NCBI GenBank assembly: GCA_003224055.1
Contig: QHYE01000086.1
Span: 1 to 38,145, forward strand
Length of the DNA stretch: 38,145 bases
DNA from: Acidobacteriota bacterium
GTDB lineage: Bacteria; Acidobacteriota; Terriglobia; Acidiferrales; UBA7541
Direction: 5' to 3'
The notes under the pieces are model-generated. The model made no database searches and was not told where the DNA came from. It was given only the letters and a program-made list of their open reading frames with translations. The translations under genes were made by a program, and so were the position numbers. Below, piece after piece: positions 18,329-26,478 of the stretch. The stretch's first letter is position 1. Each line of letters starts with the position of its first letter.

Positions 18329-18611
18329 CAAGCCACTTCTCCCGAGTCCATTTCCCTCTCTGATATTCCTTTCAAATTGGACGGTCGTTGTGACCATCGT
18401 GCGGATCCGTATCTCTTTCTGAATAAGGCACATTGCTGCCCGGTAGACTCTCTCTCCGCCCTGCCTCGTCCGGTGTGATATCCTTGTGCATCGGCTCCGG
18501 CGGGCTGTTTTAGAAGCCATCCTTTCATTGCACCGCCTCATCCTTTTGACTGAGCCGTGCTCCCCCGGGGGTAGTCGGGGAGTTATCGATGAGCGGAGGG
18601 TTCGCACCAGA
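18329..18611 (+). other. Intergenic leader upstream of korA
   Basis: These 283 bases carry no convincing gene. A GC-rich inverted repeat pairs CTCCCC (18560-18565) with GGGGAG (18577-18582), and CCCCCGGGGG lies inside it. It ends 29 bases before the korA ATG and could be the tail of a terminator or a leader hairpin. GGAGGG at 18595-18600 is the likely korA ribosome binding site, although the spacing of 11 bases is long. No confident promoter could be called. Confidence 0.4.
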
Positions 18612-20471
18612 ATGTCTACACTCGCGGAAGTTCCACCAGTCAAGCACAAGCGCGAAGTAATCGAGCAGGCGGTCATTCGCTTCGCGGGCGATTCCGGCGA
18701 CGGCATGCAGGTTACCGGCAACCAGTTCACCAATACCGTCGCGCTATACGGCAATGACATCGCCACCTTCCCGGACTATCCCGCGGAAATTCGTGCCCCT
18801 GCGGGAACCATTCCCGGCGTCAGCGGCTTCCAGCTCCATTTTTCCTCGAATGAAGTTCACACGCCCGGCGACGCGATTGACGTCCTGATCGCCATGAATC
18901 CCGCTGCGTTGAAGGTCAACGTCGCCGACTTGAAAGCCAACGGAATCCTTATCGTCAACAGCGACAGCTTCACGGAAAACGACCTGCGCAAGGCGCAAGT
19001 AACTTCCAACCCGCTGGAAGATCATTCTTTGGACAAATTCCGGCTCTTTTCCGTGGAACTCGAGCGCCTCACGCGGCGTTCGCTGGAGCATCTCGGTCTC
19101 GACGCCAAGTCCATGGATCGCTGCAAGAATTTCTTCGCGCTGGGCATGTGCTACTGGCTCTACAACCGTTCGATGGAACCCACGGTCCGCTGGATCGAAG
19201 AAAAGTTCAAGAACAAGCCGCTGCTCGTCGAAGCCAATAAGCTCGCGCTCAAGGGCGGTTACTCCTACTGCGAAGCCACCGAAGCATTCCAGATTAGCTA
19301 CGAAATTCCGCCCGCCCAGCTCACCCCGGGCCTGTATCGCAGCATGAGCGGCAACCAGGCGCTGGCTCTGGGATTTGTGACTGCCGCGCAGAAATCGGGT
19401 CTGACTCTCTTCCAAGGCAGTTATCCGATTACTCCGGCCTCGGATATCCTTCACGAGCTTTCCATGTACAAAGACTTCGGCGTGATGACCTTTCAGGCCG
19501 AAGACGAAATTGCCGCGATCACTTCGGCGATTGGCGCGGCCTACGGTGGCGCGCTGGCCATCACGACAACTTCCGGTCCTGGTATGGCGCTGAAAACAGA
19601 AGCCATGGGACTTGCTGTGGCCGTTGAGATTCCGCTGGTCATTTGCGACATCCAGCGCGGTGGCCCATCGACGGGATTGCCGACCAAGACCGAGCAAGCG
19701 GACTTGCTCCAGGCGCTCTTCGGCCGCAACTCCGAAGCACCCATTCCCGTTCTCGCGGCCTCCACTCCGGCCGATTGTTTTTGGGTCGCCATCGAAGCCA
19801 GCCGCATCGCCGTCAAGTACATGGTGCCAGTCATCATTCTTTCCGACGGCTACCTCGCAAACGGCGCGGAACCGTGGCGTATTCCGGAGCTAAGCGAAAT
19901 CCCCGATTTTCCAGTGAAGTTTGCCAGTGACCCGGTCGGATTCCTTCCCTATAAACGTGATCCGAAAACACTGGCCCGGCCCTGGGCAGTTCCTGGAACG
20001 CCGGGGCTCGAGCATCGCATCGGCGGCCTGGAGAAGCAGGACCCTACTGGAAATATCAACTACGAGCCGCTGAACCACGAAAATATGGTGCGCATCCGTG
20101 CGGCTAAAGTCGCGGCGGTCGCGCAAGAAATCCCCAACATGCTGCCGGCGGGCGATCTTGAAGGCGATTTGCTGATCGTCGCCTGGGGCTCCACGTCCGG
20201 TTCCATCACCGCGGCACTCAAAGCGCAGCGTGCCAAGGGTCGCAAAATCGGCCATTTGCACCTGCGGTATCTCAATCCGCTGCCCTCGAATCTCGGCGAC
20301 ATTTTCAAACGCTACAAGAGAATTCTCGTCCCCGAACTGAACATGGGCCAGCTCTTGTGGGTTCTGCGCGCGAAGTATCTCGTGGACGCCGTTGGCCTGA
20401 ACAAGATTCAGGGCCGCCCGTTCAAACAAGCGGAGCTCGAACAAAAAATCGAAGAAATGCTGGGACTCTAG
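18612..20471 (+). CDS. korA: 2-oxoacid:acceptor (2-oxoglutarate:ferredoxin) oxidoreductase, alpha subunit
   Basis: A 619-residue alpha subunit of a 2-oxoacid:ferredoxin oxidoreductase, with the gamma domain fused at the N-terminus. The gamma part (about residues 15-200) opens with QAVIRFAGDSGDGMQVTGNQF. The alpha pyrimidine-binding part begins near MSGNQALALGFVTAAQKSG and includes YPITPASDILHEL, FQAEDEIAAITSAIGAAYGG, TTSGPGMALKTEAMGLA and RGGPSTGLPTKTEQADL. With KorB it converts 2-oxoglutarate (or a related 2-oxoacid) to the acyl-CoA and reduces ferredoxin in the cytoplasm. The frame is open upstream to 18486 but the family starts at the ATG at 18612. korB follows after 11 bases. Which 2-oxoacid is preferred is inferred from overall resemblance. 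Confidence 0.93.
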   Translation: MSTLAEVPPVKHKREVIEQAVIRFAGDSGDGMQVTGNQFTNTVALYGNDIATFPDYPAEIRAPAGTIPGVSGFQLHFSSNEVHTPGDAIDVLIAMNPAALKVNVADLKANGILIVNSDSFTENDLRKAQVTSNPLEDHSLDKFRLFSVELERLTRRSLEHLGLDAKSMDRCKNFFALGMCYWLYNRSMEPTVRWIEEKFKNKPLLVEANKLALKGGYSYCEATEAFQISYEIPPAQLTPGLYRSMSGNQALALGFVTAAQKSGLTLFQGSYPITPASDILHELSMYKDFGVMTFQAEDEIAAITSAIGAAYGGALAITTTSGPGMALKTEAMGLAVAVEIPLVICDIQRGGPSTGLPTKTEQADLLQALFGRNSEAPIPVLAASTPADCFWVAIEASRIAVKYMVPVIILSDGYLANGAEPWRIPELSEIPDFPVKFASDPVGFLPYKRDPKTLARPWAVPGTPGLEHRIGGLEKQDPTGNINYEPLNHENMVRIRAAKVAAVAQEIPNMLPAGDLEGDLLIVAWGSTSGSITAALKAQRAKGRKIGHLHLRYLNPLPSNLGDIFKRYKRILVPELNMGQLLWVLRAKYLVDAVGLNKIQGRPFKQAELEQKIEEMLGL

Positions 20472-20482
20472 GAGAGCCGATC

Positions 20483-21514
20483 ATGGGCACCGCAACTCTG
20501 CCGCCGCCGCTCACGAAAAAGGATTTTCAGACCGACCAGGAAGTGCGCTGGTGCCCGGGGTGCGGCGACTACGCCATTCTCTCCGCGGTCCAAGCCGTTT
20601 TCCCCGAGCTCGGCATTAAGAAAGAAAATTTCGTTATCATCTCCGGCATTGGCTGCTCCAGCCGCTTCCCGTATTACATGAACACTTACGGATTCCACAC
20701 GATTCACGGCCGCGCCCCCGCAGTAGCCACTGGCCTCAAAGCCATCCGGCCCGACCTGGAAGTTTGGGTGGCCACCGGCGACGGCGATGCCCTTTCCATC
20801 GGCGGCAATCACACCATTCACATGCTTCGCCGCAACGTCGGCATCAAGGTTCTTCTCTTCAATAATAAAATTTATGGGCTCACGAAGGGCCAATACTCCC
20901 CGACGTCCGAACTCAATAAAAAAGCAAAATCAACGCCCTTTGGCTCGGTCGACCGTCCCTTCAATCCCGTTTCGCTGGCCATCGGCTCCGAAGCCACCTT
21001 CGTCGCGCGCTCCGTCGACGTCTTCCAGAGCCACTTGAAGGACACCCTGAGACACGCCGCCGCGCACAAAGGTTCCGCCTACGTCGAGATTCTGCAGAAC
21101 TGCAACATCTTCAACGATGGCGCGTGGTTCAACCTGACCGAGCGCGATGCCCGCAGCGAACACGTCCTCCAGTTGGAACACGGCCAGCCGATGATTTTCG
21201 GCAAGAACCGCGACAAGGGCATCCGCCGCAAGTCCGACGGTGACTTCGAAGTCGTCCAGCTCGCCAACGGCGTCACCGCATCCGATCTCATCGTCCACGA
21301 CGCGCACCATCCGCTCCCTTCCTACGCCTTCCAGCTCTCCCACATGGAAGGCCGCCCCAATTTTCCCACTCCTATCGGCGTCTTCCGTGCCTGGGGCGAC
21401 GTCCCACGCTACGAAGATGTCATGAACGAACAGGTCCAGGCCGTCATCGCCAAGCGCGGTCCCGGCGATCTCGCCAAACTCCTTCGCGCCGGCGACACCT
21501 GGGAAGTGAAGTAG
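20483..21514 (+). CDS. korB: 2-oxoacid:acceptor (2-oxoglutarate:ferredoxin) oxidoreductase, beta subunit
   Basis: A 343-residue beta subunit that binds thiamine diphosphate. Cys24 and Cys27 in WCPGCGDY, together with Cys58 in SGIGCSSRFPYY, are positioned to hold an iron-sulfur cluster. The thiamine diphosphate/magnesium motif is GDGDALSIGGNH (residues 99-110), followed by VLLFNNKIYGLTKGQYSPTS. The start at 20483 has AGGAGAG immediately upstream, overlapping the korA stop region, which indicates one transcript and tight coupling. The longer frame from 20357 would overlap korA and lacks family similarity. It has no separate ferredoxin-like delta subunit nearby, so a ferredoxin encoded elsewhere must accept the electrons. 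Confidence 0.94.
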   Translation: MGTATLPPPLTKKDFQTDQEVRWCPGCGDYAILSAVQAVFPELGIKKENFVIISGIGCSSRFPYYMNTYGFHTIHGRAPAVATGLKAIRPDLEVWVATGDGDALSIGGNHTIHMLRRNVGIKVLLFNNKIYGLTKGQYSPTSELNKKAKSTPFGSVDRPFNPVSLAIGSEATFVARSVDVFQSHLKDTLRHAAAHKGSAYVEILQNCNIFNDGAWFNLTERDARSEHVLQLEHGQPMIFGKNRDKGIRRKSDGDFEVVQLANGVTASDLIVHDAHHPLPSYAFQLSHMEGRPNFPTPIGVFRAWGDVPRYEDVMNEQVQAVIAKRGPGDLAKLLRAGDTWEVK

Positions 21515-21847
21515 CGCTTCCTTCGTTCACCGCATGGCTTTCGGAGAGCTGTGGCGCCGGCTTGCCCTGAGCCCCGAATGGCATCCCTGCCGCCTCTTTC
21601 CACCTTCTGCCCCTTAGGTACGGCGTGGGTTGCGCCCGCCGCCGTCGGCGCCCAAGCCACTCTTGAGCGCCATCGTCCGCCCTGTAAGTCCTTTCCTTTC
21701 AACTCGTCCAAAACGAAGCGCCGCGACATCGTGCGACATCCCGCGTTTCCGGCCCCTTGGCGTTCCTTGTCGCTTGAGCTTCTCTCCCGCACTGCGTAGC
21801 TTTCTCTCACCGGACGAAAATTCCGGAAAAATTCACAGGAGACTGCA
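21515..21847 (+). other. Intergenic region after korB
   Basis: These 333 bases hold no supported gene in any frame. An imperfect GC-rich inverted repeat around 21618-21652 could act as a transcription end for korAB, but it has several mismatches and no T-run, so it is not called a terminator. AGGAG just before 21848 is the ribosome binding site of the small remnant downstream. Confidence 0.35.
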
Positions 21848-22054
21848 ATGCGAAAAATGATTCTGATGGCAGCAGCGATCTTGCTTCAGCAGCCGGCTCG
21901 CGTGCGCTGCGTCGGCGGCGGAGTGGATTTGGGCTTAAACAAGCATCTCGCCCTGCGGTCGCAGCTTGATTACATCAGGACCAGCTTCTCGGGCACCTAT
22001 ATCAACATGGTCCGCGGTTCGTTCGGAACCGTCTTTCGTTTCGGAAACCCCTAG
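21848..22054 (+). pseudogene. Truncated outer-membrane beta-barrel protein remnant
   Basis: A 68-codon frame with a good ribosome binding site (AGGAG). The first 20 or so codons look like the start of a signal peptide (MRKMILMAAAILLQQ), but the hydrophobic stretch is cut short and runs directly into GGGVDLGLNKHLALRSQLDY and ends with VRGSFGTVFRFG. That second part is typical of the last three strands of small acidobacterial outer-membrane barrels, whose full length is usually near 180-220 residues. The simplest reading is an in-frame internal deletion that joined the two ends. It may still be translated, but it could not form a barrel. It sits 26 bases upstream of the fatty acid hydroxylase gene and may be co-transcribed with it. 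Confidence 0.6.
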
Positions 22055-22080
22055 CGCAGTAGACCGGAAGGAGTGCATCA

Positions 22081-22767
22081 ATGTTTTACGAACGCCTGCA
22101 TGTCACATTCGTCGGAGTCCTCGCAACTCTGGTGGACTCCGTCGTGGTTGCGGAATTCGCCGGCTACTGGCTCCACCGTCTTCTGCACAGCGACAAAATC
22201 CCAGCTCTCAGCCGGGGCCATCTGATCCATCATTTTCTGGTCTATGGCCCTCGGCAACCCATGCGCGCCCACGAATACCGCGATGCCACGGACCATCGCT
22301 TTTCCGTGGGTAACGTCGGGCTGGAATGGCTTGTCCCGTCAGGGGTGATTCTCCTGTTCTGCTGGGGCGTCATGGCTTTGCTTCATGTCCCGCATGCTTA
22401 CGAAGTGCTCGCGCTTTGTACGCTCCTCGGCTGGCCTATCTTGATGTTCAGCTATCTGCACGACCGCATGCACGTCGAGAATTTCTGGATGGCCAAAGTT
22501 CCGGGCTTGCGGACTTGGTTTCTGAAAGCGCGCAGGCTGCACGACATTCATCACAAAAGCTTGGACAGCGACGGCTTTATGGATGCCAACTTTGGCATCG
22601 GCTTCTACTTTTTCGACCGCTTCTTTGGGACCATGGCCAAGCGCCATCGTCGGTTCAATTGGTGCGGCTACAAGGCGGCCATCGAACGCTATGGGCTGGA
22701 CGAAGCGGAGCTTCTTTCCTTACAAAGCTGCAGCAAGTCCCTCTTTCAAAAAACGGACCGCCCGTAG
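22081..22767 (+). CDS. Fatty acid hydroxylase / sterol desaturase superfamily protein
   Basis: A 228-residue integral membrane di-iron enzyme. The histidine clusters of the superfamily are complete: His32/His36 (HRLLH), His47/His50/His51 (HLIHH), His127/His131 (HDRMH) and His154/His157/His158 (HDIHH). Hydrophobic segments at about residues 8-28, 81-103 and 108-125 place the clusters on the cytoplasmic side. Members use oxygen to hydroxylate or desaturate lipid chains or sterol-like molecules; the substrate here is unknown. GGAAGGAG eight bases before the ATG supports the start. The Trp/Lys/Arg-rich tail (RRFNWCGYKAAIERYGL) has no recognised function. Confidence 0.88.
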   Translation: MFYERLHVTFVGVLATLVDSVVVAEFAGYWLHRLLHSDKIPALSRGHLIHHFLVYGPRQPMRAHEYRDATDHRFSVGNVGLEWLVPSGVILLFCWGVMALLHVPHAYEVLALCTLLGWPILMFSYLHDRMHVENFWMAKVPGLRTWFLKARRLHDIHHKSLDSDGFMDANFGIGFYFFDRFFGTMAKRHRRFNWCGYKAAIERYGLDEAELLSLQSCSKSLFQKTDRP

Positions 22768-22866
22768 GATAGTCCCGCTTTCCTGCCCCGCCCCTGAAAT
22801 TCAAATTGTGAAACCTCCGGCATTCTGTTACATCAAATAGGGGATATTCTCGGAGCGTCCCAGGTC

Positions 22867-24234
22867 ATGGAAGACGTCTCGAAATTCGGAGCTTTTGCCC
22901 TCCTCGGCGATGCCGATCCAGTGCCGCAGAGCCTTTTCGCCTCGCATCCGGAACAGGCCAAGACCCTCCTGCTCCTCTACGAAGTGAGCCGCGAGCTCAC
23001 CTCCATTCTGGACCGCGAAGAACTCCTGCGCCGCGTCGCCCAGCGCGTCAAGAAAATCGTCAACTATCACGTCTTCAGCGTCATGCTCTGGAACGAACAG
23101 ACCCAGCTCCTCGAAAGTGCTTTTGCCATGTGCTACGAGGATTCCATCCCGGCTCGCACGCAGCTCCCACTTCATCAGGGCCTCACCGGAGCGGCTGCCG
23201 GCGAGCGCCGCGTCCTTCGCATCAATGACGTCGCCGATGATCCCCGCTACATTCGGTGCGAAAGCGGCGTGGAAACTCGCTCGGAACTCGTTGTTCCGCT
23301 TTTCTTGCAGGACCGGCTCATCGGCGTTCTCGATCTGGAAAGCGCCGTTCCTCATGCCTTCACGGCGGAGCACGAGCGCATGCTTGTCACGTTGGGCTCT
23401 TACATTGCCGTCGCACTCGAGAACGCGCGCCTCTACGAAGATTCGCGGGAGAGTGAACGCAGGCTCCGGCACGAAATGGACAGCGCGCGGGAAATCCAGC
23501 GCCAGCTCCTGCCTACCGGCGCCCGCGAAGTGCCCGGTCTCGATCTCGCGGCGGCCTACGTCCCTGCTCGCGACCTCGGCGGAGATTTTTATGATTTCTT
23601 TCCCTACGGAGAAGGCCGGCTGGGCTTCGCGCTCGGCGATGTTTCCGGCAAAGGCACTGCCGCAGCCCTCTACGGCACCTTGGCGATCGGCACGGTGCGG
23701 GAACTTGTCGCCGAGCACGCCGGCGAACCGGCTAGCATGCTCGCCCTTCTAAATCAGCGGCTGCTCAGCGCGCGGCTCGAATCGAGATTCATTGCCATGT
23801 TGTTCGCGGTTTTTGACGCCTCGTCGCGCAAGCTCACCTTGGCCAACGCTGGCGGCCCCTATCCCCTCTTGGTCCGTGACGGTCAGGTGCAAATCATCCG
23901 CCTCGAGGGCGTCCCCCTCGGCTTGATTCCCGACACTCAGTACGATGAGACCACCATCGAATTGCAACCGGGTGACGTTGTTCTTTTCGCTTCCGACGGT
24001 ATTCTCGAATCGGAAAATGCCGCGCTTGAGGAATTCGGCCAGCAACGTTTGAGCGCGCTTCTTGCCGGCCTCTCTCAGCAAGACTCCGCCAGCCTGATTG
24101 CCGAACAAATCTTACAGGCCACCGACGCCCATAGCGGTGCAGGGATCGCTCCCCACGACGATCGCACCCTAGTCGTGTTCCGGGTCTCGGACGCATCGTC
24201 CAGCGACTTCACGAAACTTCCCATCATCTACTGA
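22867..24234 (+). CDS. GAF domain-containing SpoIIE-family (PP2C) protein phosphatase
   Basis: A 455-residue cytoplasmic signalling protein. A GAF domain covers about residues 45-190 (ELLRRVAQRVKKIVNYHVFSVMLW through LVVPLFLQDRLIGVLDLES). A helical linker with the characteristic EIQRQLLP at 209-216 leads into the SpoIIE/PP2C phosphatase domain (about 225-450). Metal-binding motifs are DLGGDFYDFF with Asp240, GDVSGKGTAAAL with Asp258, and FASDGILES near the end. Proteins of this type remove phosphate from anti-sigma-factor antagonists, so it probably controls a partner-switching stress or development circuit. No RsbW-like kinase or STAS antagonist gene is in the window. The ribosome binding site is weak. 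It converges on the M23 peptidase gene across a palindromic spacer. Confidence 0.93.
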   Translation: MEDVSKFGAFALLGDADPVPQSLFASHPEQAKTLLLLYEVSRELTSILDREELLRRVAQRVKKIVNYHVFSVMLWNEQTQLLESAFAMCYEDSIPARTQLPLHQGLTGAAAGERRVLRINDVADDPRYIRCESGVETRSELVVPLFLQDRLIGVLDLESAVPHAFTAEHERMLVTLGSYIAVALENARLYEDSRESERRLRHEMDSAREIQRQLLPTGAREVPGLDLAAAYVPARDLGGDFYDFFPYGEGRLGFALGDVSGKGTAAALYGTLAIGTVRELVAEHAGEPASMLALLNQRLLSARLESRFIAMLFAVFDASSRKLTLANAGGPYPLLVRDGQVQIIRLEGVPLGLIPDTQYDETTIELQPGDVVLFASDGILESENAALEEFGQQRLSALLAGLSQQDSASLIAEQILQATDAHSGAGIAPHDDRTLVVFRVSDASSSDFTKLPIIY

Positions 24235-24283
24235 TCGTCTTCTCCTCTGTAGTGGCCGGACTTCATTTATCCTCGCTACGTGG

Positions 24284-24350
24284 CACAGCCAACCTGGCTG
24301 TGCGTCTCGTTTCTCATGCCTCTGTAGGGCGCGCCTTCTGCGGCGGGCCG
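24284..24350. repeat. Palindromic (REP-like) elements between convergent genes
   Basis: Two hairpins lie between the ends of the phosphatase and M23 genes. The first is a perfect 9-base-pair stem, GCACAGCCA/TGGCTGTGC, with a three-base loop (24284-24304). The second (24329-24336 with 24343-24350) is GC-rich with one mismatch, and starts just inside TGTAGGGC. The same TGTAGGGC...CTTC...GGCGGGCC pattern occurs again at 35972-35996. They may double as a bidirectional terminator. Confidence 0.6.
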
Positions 24351-24356
24351 GTCGAG

Positions 24357-25634
24357 CTAGTGGCCCTGGCTCGGGCCCGAAGAAACGGCGTTGGCCTGAA
24401 AAATTTCCGGATTTTTCAGCACGGGAAGCCACTTCTCCCGCAAAGCCGCAAACTCCGGCAGATTTTTCTTTGAAACGGGGTCCGAGGGCGGCAGCCCCAG
24501 CTTTTCGAAATTCTTATACTGGCCCTTCCACAAAATCCGGAAATCCAGGTGCGGCCCGGTAGAGAGTCCCGTGCTTCCCACCAATCCAATCGTCTTGCCG
24601 ATTTCAATGTGCTCGCCCGGGCGCACGAACATCCGCGACAAATGCAGGTACATCGTTTCGTACCCATTCGAATGCGCCACTTGCACCAGATTGCCTTCCC
24701 CGCCCTTCCGCCCCGCGAATATCACCCGGCCGCTGCCAATCGTCTGCACCGGCGTCCCCACTGGCGCGCCATAGTCCGTCCCCATGTGCGGCCGGTACGT
24801 TTTGAGAATCGGATGGAAACGCGCCCTGCTGAAATGCGACGTCACCGGCGCACCGAATTTCAGCGGCGATCGAAGAAACGCTTTCTGCAGCGACTTGCCG
24901 TCGGCCGAATAATATCCTGGCCGGCCTGCGGGATCGTGAAAGAGCAGCGCTTGATACTTTTTCCCGGCATTTTCGTATTCCGCCGCCAGGATTTTTCCGT
25001 ATCCCGCGGTTTGCCCGTTGGCGTATTTTTTCTTTTCCAGCACGATTCGAAACGAATCGCCTTTGCGCGGATCGGTGTAGAAATCCAGGTCGTAGCCGAA
25101 GATTTGCGCCATGCGCATTGCCAGTTCCGCGGATTCGCCCACGTCTTCCACGGCGTTGAATAGCGAATCGTCTACCCGGCCCACAACGGCGGCAATTTCC
25201 GTTTTTGATGGAATCTCCCGGATCTCCGCCGTGAACCCGCGGTCCTCCGGTACGATTTTCAGCATGCGGTCCGCGTCGATTTTGTAGTCGATCTCCCGCA
25301 GCGCCCCCTCGACGGAACGTCCCACGGTGATCGTATTTCCCGCGCGCACCTGGCGCAGGTTGAAGGTGCGCTGGGCCGCCGCGGAGGCGTTCGCCGCTTC
25401 TTCTGCGCTCAACCCGAATTTCTGCAGCGCGGCGGTAAAATTCTCTCCCGCCGGAACTCTCTTCTCCATAGGGAGAACTAATTCTTTGCGGATGCGCGCG
25501 GCTTCTTCCAGCGCGAGCTCTACCTGGCGATCGAATTCCGTGGCCGTTTCGAGCCGCTGCTGGAAAACGTACAAACACGTGGCCGCGCCGGCGGCACACA
25601 CGATCAACAACAGGAACAAAAAGCGACGATTCAC
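24357..25634 (-). CDS. M23 family metallopeptidase (peptidoglycan endopeptidase)
   Basis: A 425-residue envelope protein with one N-terminal membrane helix or uncleaved signal (FLFLLLIVCAAGAATCLYVF). A helical/LysM-like middle region follows, with the OapA-type strand NLRQVRAGNTITV, and the C-terminal M23 (LytM) domain spans about residues 255-375. Zinc ligands His283 and Asp287 are in HMGTDYG, and His331 is in YLHLS. The final motif is PHLDFRI: His362 is kept but Asp364 replaces the usual second histidine of H-x-H, which normally binds zinc. It is expected to cut peptide crosslinks in peptidoglycan. The start is GTG at 25634 with AGGGGA upstream. It is divergent from the small gene at 26007. 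Confidence 0.88.
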   Translation of the reverse strand: MNRRFLFLLLIVCAAGAATCLYVFQQRLETATEFDRQVELALEEAARIRKELVLPMEKRVPAGENFTAALQKFGLSAEEAANASAAAQRTFNLRQVRAGNTITVGRSVEGALREIDYKIDADRMLKIVPEDRGFTAEIREIPSKTEIAAVVGRVDDSLFNAVEDVGESAELAMRMAQIFGYDLDFYTDPRKGDSFRIVLEKKKYANGQTAGYGKILAAEYENAGKKYQALLFHDPAGRPGYYSADGKSLQKAFLRSPLKFGAPVTSHFSRARFHPILKTYRPHMGTDYGAPVGTPVQTIGSGRVIFAGRKGGEGNLVQVAHSNGYETMYLHLSRMFVRPGEHIEIGKTIGLVGSTGLSTGPHLDFRILWKGQYKNFEKLGLPPSDPVSKKNLPEFAALREKWLPVLKNPEIFQANAVSSGPSQGH

Positions 25635-25809
25635 AGTTCCCCTAACCCACCTGCTGCTCGCATTCGAAAGCGCGTAACTCGCCGGGACGAAACACCGCCC
25701 TTGGCAGGGTAACGCACCTCTCTCTTGTGTCCTAACTCTCGCTCCGGGTCAATTGCGATTCCCGAGCGTGCGCCCAATTGCCCAACGGCCTTTATTTCCA
25801 AAGCCCGTC

Positions 25810-25985
25810 GGAACAACTGGAGTGACACAAATTGTTCCCTCTTTACGCCCGAGCGTGTCCCAACGTGGACAAACAGCAGGCCAGTGCATTCCCAGAACGG
25901 AATTCCAGGCTTTGCGTCCTTCTTTCTTGCTAAGAGTGCACTATCGCACAGTATTGAGGCTCATAAATCCTAATACTGGGGCCTC
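25810..25985 (+). promoter_or_regulatory. Structured upstream region of the 57-codon gene
   Basis: The 372-base gap between the M23 start and the small gene has several structures. An inverted repeat pairs GGAACAA (25810-25816) with TTGTTCC (25832-25838). CCCGAGCGTG occurs twice as a direct repeat (25761-25770 and 25848-25857). Directly before the ribosome binding site two mutually exclusive stems are possible: CAGTATT (25949-25955) with AATACTG (25972-25978), and GAGGCTC (25956-25962) with GGGCCTC (25979-25985, one wobble). The pairing order prevents both from forming together, so this leader could switch between two shapes. No known riboswitch family was recognised. Confidence 0.4.
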
Positions 25986-26006
25986 GCAGTTTTTTGAAGG
26001 AGACTC

Positions 26007-26180
26007 ATGTTCAAGATATCAAGTATTATTCTGGCGCTTAGGCCTATCGCGTCAAACGATACCTCCGAAGGCCGTCAACTCAACTGCCGCGTCGAGTTAA
26101 TCGTCTCGGGCGAAGTGATCGGCACCAAGCTCGTTTCTCTTAGCTTGCAACCCGTGGCTGCAGTCACCTCTCCTCAGTAG
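26007..26180 (+). CDS. Small protein of unknown function (57 residues)
   Basis: A short frame reading MFKISSIILALRPIASN at the start and ending VAAVTSPQ before TAG. Support comes from its surroundings rather than from homology: AAGGAG (25997-26002) is placed four bases before the ATG, and a strong intrinsic terminator begins 12 bases after the stop, so the unit RBS-frame-terminator is complete. The first 15 residues are hydrophobic but short for a membrane helix; the rest is polar with a strand-like VELIVSGEVIGTKLVSLSLQ. No family was recognised. The upstream leader can form alternative hairpins. It could alternatively be a small RNA with a chance frame. Confidence 0.55.
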   Translation: MFKISSIILALRPIASNDTSEGRQLNCRVELIVSGEVIGTKLVSLSLQPVAAVTSPQ

Positions 26181-26191
26181 TCCTACCCAAC

Positions 26192-26226
26192 AAAAGAGCC
26201 GGCTCACCCCGAGCCGGCTCTTTTTT
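26192..26226 (+). terminator. Rho-independent terminator after the 57-codon gene
   Basis: A 10-base-pair perfect stem, GAGCCGGCTC (26196-26205) with its copy at 26211-26220, has a five-base ACCCC loop. It is extended by AAAA/TTTT pairing and followed by a run of six T. Because the stem arm is itself palindromic and has A-rich DNA on the other side, it could also act on the minus strand. Confidence 0.92.
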
Positions 26227-26478
26227 ACTTCTCACGCGATACCAGTTCCCTTACCCAGTGAAAAAAATGAATCGAGTCTGCCGGTCTTGCATTGTTCGCA
26301 ATCGAACAGTTTCTTCCTTTGGTTCAACCGGCTGTGTTCAATAAGTAACGCCTGGTTGTTTCTTTTCGGATAGTTCTAAATCGGAGGTTTGTTAGGATTT
26401 GAGCTGTGCCTGACCTGTCCCCCCAGACCCGCAGGGAAGTCGCTTAAGATTCCGCGGAGTGGGGGAGCAACTCAAGGT

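Noticed and set aside
26290-26315. GTTCG-N4-CGAAC palindrome upstream of the giant IPT gene
   Set aside because: It resembles a LexA half-site arrangement but in the opposite orientation to GAAC-N4-GTTC; a single short palindrome without other support.
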